NCBI GenBank assembly: GCA_013076295.1
Contig: RQOL01000863.1
Coordinates: forward strand, 124,001 to 188,000
Direction: 5' to 3'
From: Sanderia malayensis
Taxonomy: Eukaryota; Cnidaria; Scyphozoa; Semaeostomeae; Pelagiidae
Length of the DNA stretch: 64,000 bases
Both the position numbers and the translations under genes were made by a program. Each line of letters starts with the position of its first letter. Position 1 is the stretch's first letter. Positions 24,665 through 37,647 of the stretch are shown piece by piece. The notes beneath the pieces were generated by a model that saw only the letters and a program-made list of their open reading frames with translations, was not told the DNA's origin and did not search any database.

Positions 24665-27400
24665 TAGCTGTGGTTACGTGGATTCATTTTAAAAATGTGG
24701 GAATGAATTTTTATATCGGATTCATTGTAAAATGTGGTAATATATGTTATTATCACTAAGAACATGTAAATAAAGGTGTACTTTAATTGGTTTGAGCTCA
24801 AGATACGTGGATTTATGTGTAAATTGTGGGAATAAACGTTACTATCGGATTTATGATTAATTGCGGCAATGAATGTTAATATCACTGAAAACAAGTAAAT
24901 AAGGGTGTTTTTTAATACCTTTTAGCTGCAGTAACTTGGATTCATGCGTAAATTGTGGGAATGGGTGTCAATATCAGTGAAAAGACGTATCCAAAGATGC
25001 ATTTCATATAGTTTTAGTTGTGGTTACGTGGATTCATTTGAAAATCGTGGGAATTAATTTTAATATCGGATTCATTGTAAATTGTGCGAATAGATGTAAT
25101 TATCACTAAAAACATGTAAATAAAGGTCTACTTTATTATGTTTTAGCTCAATTTACGTGGATTCATGTGTAAATTGTGGGAATGAACGTTATTACCGGAT
25201 TCATGTGTTAACTTGTGGGAGTGAACGTTAATATCGGATTCATGTTTAACTTGTGGGAATGAATCTTAACATCACTTGAAACCAGTAAGTATTAGTGTAT
25301 TTTAAAGAGTGTGAACTGTAGTTATGGGGATTGATGCGTAAATTGTGGGAAAGAACGTTACTATCGGATTCATGTGTAAATTCTGGGAATGAAAGTTAAT
25401 ATAGGATTCATGTGTAAATTGTTGGCATAAGTAACAATATCATCAGTGAAAAGAGGTAAGCAAAGATGCCTTCCAATTAGTTTTAGCTGTGTCTACGTGG
25501 ATTCATTTGAAAATGGTGGGAATTAATTATAATATCGGATTCATTGTAAATTGTGGGAATAGATGTAATTATCACTAAAAGCATGTAAATAAAGTTGTAC
25601 CTTATTATGTTTTAGCTGAATTTACTTGGATTCATGTGTAAATTGTGGGAATGAACCTTATTACCGGATTCATGTGTTAACTTGTGGGAATGAACGTTAA
25701 TATCGGTTTGATGTTGAAATTGTGGGAATGAATGTTAATATCACTGAAAACAAATAAATAACGGTGTATTTTAAAGAGTGTGAGCAGTAGTTATGGGGAT
25801 TTATGCATAAATTGTGGGAAGGAACGTTCATATCGGATTCATGTGCAAATTGTGGGAATGAACGATAATATCGCAATCATGTTTAAATTGTGGGAATGAA
25901 TGTTAATATCCCTGAAAACAAGTAAATAAGGGTGTGTTTTAAGGAGTGTGAGCAGTAGTTATGGGACTCTTGTGTAAATTGTGGGAAGGAACGTTAATAT
26001 CGGAATCACGTGTAAATTGTGGGAATAAATGTTAATATCACTGAAAACAAGTAAACAAGGGTGTCTTTTAATACCTTTTAGCTGCAGTTACTTTGATTCA
26101 TGCGTAAATTGTGGGAATGGGTGTCAATATCAGTGAAAAGACGTAACCAAAGATGCATTCCATATAGTTTTAGTTGTGGTTACGTGGATTCATTTGAAAA
26201 TCGTGAGAATTAATTATAATATCGGATTCATTGTAAATTGTGGGAATAGACGTAATTATCACTAAAAGCATGTAAATAAAGTTGTACCTTATTATGTTAT
26301 AGCTGAATTTACGTGGATTCATGTGTAAATTGTGGGAATGAACGTTATTACCGGATTCATGTGTTAACTTGTGGGAGTGAACGTTAATATCGGATTCATG
26401 TTTAACTTGTGGGAATGAATCTTAACATCACTGAAAACCAGGAAGTATTAGTGTATTTTAAAGAGTGTGAACTGTAGTTATGGGGATTGATGCGTAAATT
26501 GTGGGAAAGAACGTTACTACCGGATTCATGTGTAAATTATGGGAATGAAAGTTAATATAGGATTTATGTGTAAATTGTTGGCATAAGTAACAATATCATC
26601 GGTGAAAAGAGGTAAGCAAAGATGCCTTCCAATTAGTATTAGCTGTGTCTACGTGGATTCATTTGAAAATGGTGGGAATTAATTATAATATCGGATTCAT
26701 TGTAAATTGTGGGAATAGATGTAATTATCACTAAAAGCATGTAAATAAACTTGTACTTTATTATGTTTTAGCTGAATTTACTTGGATTCATGTGCAAATT
26801 GTGGGAATGAACGTTATTACCGGATTCATGTGTTAACTTGTGGGAATAAATGTTAATATCACTGAAAACAAGTAAAAATGTTGTTTTTTAAGGAATGTGA
26901 ACTGTAGTTATGGGGCTTTATCCATAAATTGTGGGAAGAAACGTTCATATCGGATTCATGTGTAAAGTGTGGGAATGAACGTTAATATCGGATTCATGTT
27001 TAAATTGTGGGAATGAATGTTAATATCACTGAAAAAAAATAAATAACGGTGTATTTTAAAGAGTGTGAGCAGTAGTTATGGGGATTTATGCATAAATTGT
27101 TGGAAGGAACGTTCATATCGAATTCATGTGTAAATTGTGGGAATGAACGTTAATATCGGAATCATGTATAAATTGTGGGAATGAATGTTAATATCACTGA
27201 AAACAAGTAAATAAGGGTGTTTTTTAATACCTTTTAGCTGCAGTTACTTGGATTCATGCGTAGATTGTTGGAGTGGGTGTCAATATCAGTGAAAAGACGT
27301 AACCAAAGATGCATTCCAATTAGTTTTATCTGTGCTTACGTGGATTCATTTGAAAGTTGCGGGATTGAATTTTAATATCGAATTCATTGTGAATTGTGGG
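24665..27400 (+). repeat. ~2.7-kb satellite block, copy 1 (offset 7,300)
   Basis: This block matches 31965-34700 at a constant offset of 7,300-7,301 bp. Matched points are 24901 with 32201, 26041 with 33342, and 27320 with 34621. Part of it is the HOR sequence of 4200-5350, which shows that HOR-type blocks also sit deep in the mosaic. The match ends near 27400, where the two copies enter different monomers. Confidence 0.8.
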
Positions 27401-30400
27401 AATAAATGTTAATATAACTAAAACATTTTAATAAAGGTGTACTTTATTATGGTTTAGCTAAAAATACATGGATTTATATGTAAATTGTGGGAATAAACAT
27501 TAATATCGGATTCATGTTTAAACTGTGGGAATGAATGTTAATATCACTGAAAGCAAATAAATAACGGTGTATTTTAAAGAGTGTGAACAGTAGTTATGGG
27601 GATTTATGCATAAATTGTGGGATGGAACGTTCATATCGGATTCAAGTGTAAATTGTGGGAATGAACGTTAATATCGGACTCATGCTTAAATTGTGGGAAT
27701 GAATGTTAATATCACTGAAAACAAATAAATAAGTGTGTATTTTGATACGTTTTAGCTGTATTTACATGGATTCATGCGCAAAATGTGGGAATGGGTATCA
27801 ATATCAATGAAAAGACGTAACCAAAGATGCATTCCATATAGTTTTAGCTGTGGTTACGTGGATTCATTTGAAAGTTGTGGGAATGAATTTTAATTTCAGA
27901 TTCATTGTAAAATGTGGTAATTTTTCTTATTATCACTAAGAACAAGTAAATAAAGGTGCAATTTAATTTCTTTTAGTTGAAATTACGTGGGCTCATGTGT
28001 AAATTGTGGGAATGAACATTATTATGGAATTCATGCGTATGTTGTGGGAAGGAACGTTAATATCGGATTCTTGTGTAAACTGTTGGAATGAGTGTCATTA
28101 TCATCAGTGAAAAAGGGTAACCAAAGATGAATTCCATGAAGTTTTAGTTGTTGTTACGTGGAGTCATTTGAAAATTGTGGGAATTAATTTGAATATCGGA
28201 TTCATTGTAAATTGTGGGAATAGGTGTAATTATCACTAAAATTATGTAAATAAAGTTGTACTTTGTATGTTTTTGCTGAAATTACATGTATTCATGTGTA
28301 AATTGTGGGAATGAAGGTTATTATAGGATTAATGTGTTAACTTGTGGGAGTGAACGTTAATATCACTGAAAACATATAAATAAAGGTGTTTTTTAATATC
28401 TTTTAGCTGCAGTTACTTGGATTCATGTGTAAATTGTGGGAATGGGTGTCAATATCAGTGAAAAGACGTAACCAAAGATGCATTCCATATAGTTTTAGTT
28501 GCGGTTACGTGGATTCATTTGAAAATCGTGAGAATTAATTTTAGTTTCGGATTCATTGTAAATTGTGGGAATAGATGTAATTATCACTAAAAACATGTAA
28601 ATAAAGGTCTACTTTATTATGTTTTACCTGAAATTACGTGGATTCATGTGTAAATTGTGGGAAAGAACGTTAATATCGGATTTATGTTAAAATTTGGGGA
28701 ATTAATGTTAATATCACTAAAAACCAGTAAATATGGGTGTGTTTTAAATAGTGTGTGCTGTAGTTATGGGGATTCTTGCGTAAATTGTGGGAAGGAACAT
28801 TAATATCGGATTCATTTTTAAATTGTGGGAATGAATGTTTATATCACGGAGAACAGGTAAATAAGGGAGTATTTTAATACCCCTTAGCTGCCGTTACATG
28901 GACTCACGTGTAAATTGTGGGAATGAACGCTAATATTGGATTGATGTTTAATTTGTTGGAATGAATGCTAATATCAATGAAAACAGTAAAGAAGGGTGTG
29001 TTTTAATACGTTTTAGCTGTATTTACATGGATTCATGCGCAAATTGTGGGAATGGGTGTAAATATCATCAGTGAAAAGAGGTAACCAAAGATGCATTCCA
29101 TATAGTTTTAGCTGTGGTTACTTGGGTTAATTTGAAAATTGTGGGAATGAATGTTAATATCACTGAAAACAAGTAAATAAGGGTGTTTTTTAATACCTTT
29201 TAGCTGCAGTTAAATGGATTCATGCGTAAATTTTGGGAATGGGTGTCAATATCAATGAAAAGACTTAACCAAAGATGCATTCCGTATAGTTTTAGCTGTG
29301 GTTACTTGGATTAATTTGAAAATTGTGGGAATGAATGTTAATATCACTGAAAACAAATAAATAACGGTGTATTTTAAAGAGTGTGAGCAGTAGTTATGGG
29401 GACTCATGTGTAAACTGTGGGAAGGAACGTTAATATCGGATTCATGTGTAAATTGTGGGTATAAATGTTAATATTACTGAAAACAAGTAAATAAGGGTGT
29501 TTTTTAATACCTTTTAGCTGCAGTTACTTGGATTCATGCGTAAATTTTGGGAATGGGTGTCAATATCAATGAAAAGACTTAACCAAAGATGCATTCCGTA
29601 TAGTTTTAGCTGTGGTTACTTGGATTAATTTGAAAATTGTGGGAATGAATGTTAATATCACTGAAAACAAATAAATAACGGTGTATTTTAAAGAGTGTGA
29701 GCTGTAGTTATGGGGATTTATGCGTAAATTGTGGGAAAGAACGTTTCTATCGGATTCATGTGTAAATTCTGGGAATGAAAGTTAATATGGGATTCATGTG
29801 TAAATTGTTGGAAGGAACATTAATATCAGATTCATTTTTAAATTGTGGGAATGAATGTTAATATCACGGAGAACAGGTAAATAAGTGATTATTTTAATAC
29901 CTTTTAGCTACCGTTACATGGGCTCACGTGTAAATTGTGGGAATGAACGCTAATATCGGATTCATGTTTAAATCGTGGGAATGAATGCTAATATCACTGA
30001 AAACAAGTAAAGAAGGGTGTATTTTAATACGTTTTAGCTGTATTTACATGAATTCATGCGAAAATTGTGGGAATGGGTGTAAATATCATCAGTGAAAAGA
30101 GGTAACCAAAGATGCCTTCTAATTAGTTTTAGCTGTGCTTACGTGGATTCATTTGAAAGTTGTAGGATTGAATTTTAATATCGCACTCATTGTAAATTGT
30201 GGGAATAAATGTTAATATAACTAAAACATTTTAATAAAGGCGTACTTTATTTTGGTTAAGTTAAAAATACATGGATTTATGTGTAAATTGTGGGAAAAAA
30301 CATTAATATCGGACTCATGTTTAAACTGTGGGAATAAATGTTAAAGTCACGGCAAGCAAGTAAATATGGGTGAATTTTAGGTCTTTTTTGCTGTATTTGC

Positions 30401-31964
30401 GTTGATCCATTTGTAAATTGAGGTAATAAACGTTAATATTGGATTCATGTTTAAATTGTGGGAAAGAATGTTAATATCACTGAAAACAAGTAAATAGGGG
30501 TGTATTTTAATACCTTTTAGCTGCAGTTACATGGATTCATGGGTAAATTGTGGGAATGAGTGTCAATATCATCAGTAAAAAGAGGTAACCAAAGATGCCT
30601 TCCAATTAGTTTTACCTGTGGATACGTGGATTCATTTGAAAGTTGTGGGAATGAATTTTTATATCGCATTCATTATGAAATGTGGTAATATATGTTATTA
30701 TCACTAAGAACAAGTAAATAAAGGTGTACTTTAGTTTGTTTTAGCTCACGATACATGGATTTATGTGCAAATTGTGGGAATAAACGTTATTCTCGGATTC
30801 ATGTTTAAATTGTGGGAATAAAGGTTAATATCTCTGAAAACTAGTAAATAAGGGTGTTTTTTAATACCTTTTAGCTGCAGTTACAAGGATTCATGCGTAA
30901 ATTTTGGGAATGGGTGTCAATATCAGTGAAAAGACTTAACCAAAGATGCATTCCGTATAGTTTTAGCTGTGGTTACGTGGATTCAATTGAAAATTGTGGG
31001 AATTATTTTTAATATCGGATTCATTGTAAATTGTGGGAATAGATGTGATTATCACTAAAAACATGTAAATAAGAGTCTACTTTATTATAATTTAGCTGAA
31101 ATTACGTGGATTCATGTGTAAATTGTGGGAAAGAGCATTAATAAGGGATTCATGTGTAAATTGTGGGAATGAGTAACAATATCATCAGTGAAAAGATGTA
31201 ACCAAAGATGCATTCCATATAGTTTTAGCTGTGCTTACGGGGATTCATTTGAAAATTGTGGGAAATACTTTTAATATCGGATTCATTGTAAATTGTGGGA
31301 ATAGATGTAATTATCACTGAAATTATGTAAATAAAGTTGCACTTTATTATGTTTTAGTTGAATTTACGTGGATTCATGTGTAAATAGTGGGAATGAAAGT
31401 TAATATGGGTTTCATGTGTAAATTGTTGGAAGGAGCATTATTATCGGATTCATTTTTAAATTGTGGGAATGAATGTTAATATCACGGAGAACAGGTAAAT
31501 AGGGGTGTATTTTAATACCTTTTAGCTGCCTTTACATGGATTCAAGCGTAAATTGTGGGAATGGGTATCAATATCAATGAAAAGACGTAACCAAAGATGC
31601 ATTCCATATAGTTTTAGCTGTGGTTACGTGGATTCATTTGAAAGTTGTGGGAATGAATTTTAATTTCGGATTCATTGTAAAATGTGCTAATATATGTTAT
31701 TATCACTAAGAACATGTAAATAAAGGTGTACTTTAATTGGTTTGAGCTCAAGATACGTGGATTTATGTGTAAATTGTGGGAATAAACGTTACTATCGGAT
31801 TTATGATTAATTGCGGCAATGAATGTTAATATCACTGAAAACAAGTAAATAAGGGTGTTTTTTAATACCTTTTAGCTGCAGTTACTTGGATTCATGCGTA
31901 AATTGTGGGAATGGGTGTCAATATCAGTGAAAAGACGTATCCAAAGATGCATTTCATATAGTTT
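27401..31964 (+). repeat. Satellite mosaic with copies at 17.5 kb and 43-47 kb
   Basis: All of this is satellite. 27800-28760 is a copy of 17540-18500 (offset 10,254) and of 43340-44300 (offset 15,539). 29100-31600 runs parallel to about 44720-47520, with the offset drifting from 15,618 to about 15,820 because whole monomers were gained or lost. 31614-31844 and 31964-32194 are tandem copies with offset 350. No gene was found. Confidence 0.8.
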
Positions 31965-34900
31965 TAGTTGTGGTTACGTGGATTCATTTGAAAAATGTGG
32001 GAATGAATTTTTATATCGGATTCATTGTAAAATGTGGTAATATATGTTATTATCACTAAGAACATGTAAATAAAGGTGTACTTTAATTGGTTTGAGCTCA
32101 AGATACGTGGATTTATGTGTAAATTGTGGGAATAAACGTTACTATCGGATTTATGATTAATTGCGGCAATGAATGTTAATATCATTGAAAACAAGTAAAT
32201 AAGGGTGTTTTTTAATACCTTTTAGCTGCAGTTACTTGGATTCATGCGTAAATTGTGGAAATGGGTGTCAATATCAGTGAAAAGACGTATCCAAGGATGC
32301 ATTTCATATAGTTTTAGTTGTAGTTACGTGGATTCATTTGAAAATCGTGGGAATTAATTTTAATATCGGATTCATTGTAAATTGTGCGAATAGATGTAAT
32401 TATCACTAAAAACATGTAAATAAAGGTCTACTTTATTATGTTTTAGCTCAATTTACGTGGATTCATGTGTAAATTGTGGGAATGAACGTTATTACCGGAT
32501 TCATGTGTTAACTTGTGGGAGTGAACGTTAATATCGGATTCATGTTTAACTTGTGGGAATGAATCTTAACATCACTTGAAACCAGTAAGTATTAGTGTAT
32601 TTTATAGAGTGTGAACTGTAGTTATGGGGATTGATGCGTAAATTGTGGGAAAGAACGTTACTATCGGATTCATGTGTAAATTCTGGGAATGAAAGTTAAT
32701 ATAGGATTCATGTGTAAATTGTTGGCATAAGTAACAATATCATCAGTGAAAAGAGGTAAGCAAAGATGCCTTCCAATTAGTTTTAGCTGTGTCTACGTGG
32801 ATTCATTTGAAAATGGTGGGAATTAATTATAATATCGGATTCATTGTAAATTGTGGGAATAGATGTAATTAGCACTAAAAGCATGTAAATAAAGTTGTAC
32901 CTTATTATGGTTTAGCTGAATTTACTTGGATTCATGTGTAAATTGTGGGAATGAACGTTATTACCGGATTCATGTGTTAACTTGTGGGAATGAACGTTAA
33001 TATCGGTTTGATGTTGAAATTGTGGGAATGAATGTTAATATCACTGAAAACAAATAAATAACGGTGTATTTTAAAGAGTGTGAGCAGTAGTTATGGGGAT
33101 TTATGCATAAATTGTGGGAAGGAACGTTCATATCGGATTCATGTGTAAATTGTGGGAATGAACGATAATATCGCTATCATGTTTAAATTGTGGGAATGAA
33201 TGTTAATATCCCTGAAAACAAGTAAATAAGGGTGTGTTTTAAGGAGTGTGAGCAGTAGTTATGGGGACTCTTGTGTAAATTGTGGGAAGGAACGTTAATA
33301 TCGGAATCACGTGTAAATTGTGGGAATAAATGTTAATATCACTGAAAACAAGTAAATAAGGGTGTCTTTTAATACCTTTTAGCTGCAGTTACTTTGATTC
33401 ATGCGTAAATTGTGGGAATGGGTGTCAATATTAGTGAAAAGACGTAACCAAAGATGCATTCCATATAGTTTTAGTTGTGGTTACGTGAATTCATTTGAAA
33501 ATCGTGAGAATTAATTATAATATCGGATTCATTGTAAATTGTGGGAATAGATGTAATTATCACTAAAAGCATGTAAATAAAGTTGCACCTTATTATGTTT
33601 TAGCTGAATTTACGTGGATTCATGTGTAAATTGTGGGAATGAACGTTATTACCGGATTCATGTGTTAACTTGTGGGAGTGAACGTTAATATCGGATTCAT
33701 GTTTAACTTGTGGGAATGAATCTTAACATCACTGAAAACCAGGAAGTATTAGTGTATTTTAAAGAGTGTGAACTGTAGTTATGGGGATTGATGCGTAAAT
33801 TGTGGGAAAGAACGTTACTATCGGATTCATGTGTAAATTATGGGAATGAAAGTTAATATAGGATTCATGTGTAATTTATTGGCATAAGTAACAATATCAT
33901 CGGTGAAAAGAGGTAAGCAAAGATGCCTTCCAATTAGTATTAGCTGTGTCTACGTGGATTCTTTTGAAAATGGTGGGAATTAATTATAATATCGGATTCA
34001 TTGTAAATTGTGGGAATAGATGTAATTGTCACTAAAAGCATGTAAATAAAGTTGTACCTTATTATGTTTTAGCTGAATTTACTTGGATTCATGTGCAAAT
34101 TGTGGGAATGAACGTTATTACCGGATTCATGTGCTAACTTGTGGGAATAAATGTTAATATCACTGAAAACAAGTAAAAATGTTGTTTTTTAAGGAATGTG
34201 AACTGTAGTTATGGGGCTTTATCCATAAATTGTGGGAAGAAACGTTCATATCGGATTCATGTGTAAGGTGTGGGAATGAACGTTAATATCGGATTCATGT
34301 TTAAATTGTGGGAATGAATGTTAATATCACTGAAAAAAAATAAATAACGGTGTATTTTATAGAGTGTGAGCAGTAGTTATGGGGATTTATGCATAAATTG
34401 TGGGAAGGAACGTTCATATCGAATTCATGTGTAAATTGTGGGAATGAACGTTAATATCGGAATCATGTATAAATTGTGGGAATGAATGTTAATATCACTG
34501 AAAACAAGTAAATAAGGGTGTTTTTTAATACCTTTTAGCTGCAGTTACTTGGATTCATGCGTAAATTGTGGGAATGGGTGTCAATATCAGTGAAAAGACG
34601 TAACCAAAGATGCATTCCAATTAGTTTTATCTGTGCTTACGTGGATTCATTTGAAAGTTGCGGGATTGAATTTTAATATCGGATTCATTGTAAATTGTGG
34701 GAATATTTCTTATTATCACTAAGAACAAGTAAATAAAGGTGCAATTTAATTTGTTTTAGTTGAAATTACGTGGACTCATGTGTAAATTGTGGGAGTGAAT
34801 GTTATTATCACTGAAAACAAGTAAATAGGGGTGTATTTTAATACCTTTTTGCTGCAGTTACATGAATTCAAGTGTAAATTGTGGGAATGGGTATCAATAT

Positions 34901-37280
34901 CAGTGAAAAGACGTAACCAAAGATGCATTTCATATAGCTTTAGTTGTGGTTACGTGGATTCATTTGAAAAACGTGGGAATTAATTTTAATATCGGATTCA
35001 TTGTAAATTGTGGGAATAGATGTAATTATCACTGAAAACATGTAAATAAAGGTCTACTTTATTATGTTTTAGCTGAAATTACGTGAATTCATGTGTAAAT
35101 TGAGGGAAAAAACGTTACTATTGGATTCATGTGTAAATTCTGGGAATGAAAGTTAATATGGGATTCATGTGTAAATTGTTGGAAGGAACATTAATATCGG
35201 ATTCATTTTTAATATGTGGGAATGAATGTTAATATCACTGAAAACAAGTAAAAAATGTTGTTTTTTAAGGAGTGTGAACTATAGTTATGGGGATTTATCC
35301 ATAAATTGTGGGAAGGAACGTTCATATCGGATTCATGTGTAAATTGTGGGAATGAACGTTAATATCGCAATCATGTTTAAATTGTGGGAATGAATGTTAA
35401 TATCACTGAAAACAAGTAAATAAGGGTGTGTTTTAAGGAGTGTGAGCAGTAGTTATGGGGACTCTTGTGTAAATTGTGGGAAGGAACGTTAATATCGGAT
35501 TCACGTGTAAATTGTGGGAATAAATGTTAATATCACTGAAAACAAGTAAATAAGGGTGTCTTTTAATACCTTTTAGCTGCAGTTACTTGGATTCATGCGT
35601 AAATTGTGGGAATGGGTGTCAATATCAGTGAAAAGACGTATCCAAAGATGCATTTCATATAGTTTTAGTTGTGGTTACGTGGATTCATTTGAAAATCGTG
35701 GGAAATAATTTTAATATCGGATTCATTGTAAATTGTTCGAATAGATGTAATTATCACTAAAAACATGTAAATAAAGGTCTACTTTATTATGTTTTAGCTG
35801 AAATTACGAGGATTCATGTGTAAAGTGTGGGAAAAACGTTACTATTGGATTCATGTGTAAATTCTGGGAATGAAAGTTAATATGGGATTCATGTGTAGAT
35901 TGTTGGAAGGAACATTAATATCGGATTCATTTTTAATATGTGGGAATGAATGTTAATATCACGGAGAACAGGTAAATAGTGGTGTATTTTAATACCTTTT
36001 AGCTGCCGTTACATGGATTCAAGCGTAAATTGTGGGAATGGGTATCAATATCAATGAAAAGACGTAACCAAAGATGCATTCCATATAGTTTTAGCTGTGG
36101 TTACGTGGATTCATTTGAAAGTTGTGGGAATGAATTTGAATTTCGGATTCATTGTAAAATGTGGTAATATTTCTTATTATCACTAAGAACAAGTAAATAA
36201 AGGGGTACTTTATTATGGTTTAGCTAAAAATACATGGATTTATGTGTAAATTGTGGGAATAAACATTAATATCGGATTCATGTTTAAACTGTGGGAATGA
36301 ATGTTAATATCACTGAAAGCAAATAAATAACGGTGTATTTTAAAGAGTGTGAACAGTAGTTATGGGGATTTATGCATAAATTGTGGGATGGAACGTTCAT
36401 ATCGGATTCAAGTGTAAATTGTGGGAATGAACGTTAATATCGGACTGATGCTTAAATTGTGGGAATGAATGTTAATATCACTGAAAACAAATAAATAAGT
36501 GTGTATTTTGATACGTTTTAGCTGTATTTACATGGATTCATGCGCAAAATGTGGGAATGGGTGTCAATATCAGTGAAAAAAAGTAACCAAAAATGCATTC
36601 CCATAGGTTTAGCTGTGGTTACGTTGATTCATTTGAAAATCGTGGGAATTATTGTTAACATCGGATTCATTGTAAATTGTGGGAATAGTTGTAATTATCA
36701 CTAAAAACCTGTAAATAAAGTTGTACCTTATTATGTTTTAGCTGAATTTACTTGGATTCATGTGTAAATTGTGGGAATGAACGTTATTACCGGATTCATG
36801 TGTTAACTTGTGGGAATAAATGTTAATATCACTGAAAACATGTAAAAATGTTGTTTTTTAAGGAATGTGAACTGTAGTTATGGGGCTTTATCCATAAATT
36901 GTGGGAAGAAACGTTCATATCGGATTCATGTGTAAAGTGTGGGAATGAACGTTAATATCGGACTCATGTTTAAATTGTGGGAATGAATGTTAATATCACT
37001 GAAAAAAAATAAATAACGGTGTATTTTATAGAGTGTGAGCAGTAGTTATGGGGATTTATGCATAAATTGTGGGAAGGAACGTTCATATCGAATTCATGTG
37101 TAAATTGTGGGAATGAACGTTAATATCGGAATCATGTATAAATTGTGGGAATGAATGTTAATATCACTGAAAACAAGTAAATAAGGGTGTTTTTTAATAC
37201 CTTTTAGCTGCAGTTACTTGGATTCATGCGTAAATTGTGGGAATGGGTGTCAATATCAGTGAAAAGACGTAACCAAAGAT
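31965..37280 (+). repeat. Satellite block duplicated at 37647-42276, left copy
   Basis: Two segments of this block recur downstream. 31965-32902 matches 37648-38585 (offset 5,683). About 33590-37280 matches 38586-42276 (offset 4,995, becoming 4,996 after a 1-bp indel near 36600). The 687 bp at 32903-33589 is missing from the right copy. Rare variants are shared by both copies, for example CCAGGAAGTATTAG and ACTGAAAAAAAATAAATAAC. Confidence 0.85.
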
Positions 37281-37647
37281 GCCTTCCAATTAGTTTTACC
37301 TGTGGATACGTGGATTCATTTGAAAGTTGTGGGAATGAATTTTTATATCGCATTCATTATAAAATGTGGTAATATATGTTATTATCACTAAGAACAAGTA
37401 AATAAAGGTGTACTTTAGTTTGTTTTAGCTCACGATACATGGATTTATGTGCAAATTGTGGGAATAAACGTTATTCTCGGATTCATGTTTAAATTGTGGG
37501 AATAAAGGTTAATATCTCTGAAAACTAGTAAATAAGGGTGTTTTTTAATACCTTTTAGCTGCAGTTACAAGGATTCATGCGTAAATTTTGGGAATGGGTG
37601 TCAATATCAGTGAAAAGACTTAACCAAAGATGCATTCCGTATAGTTT

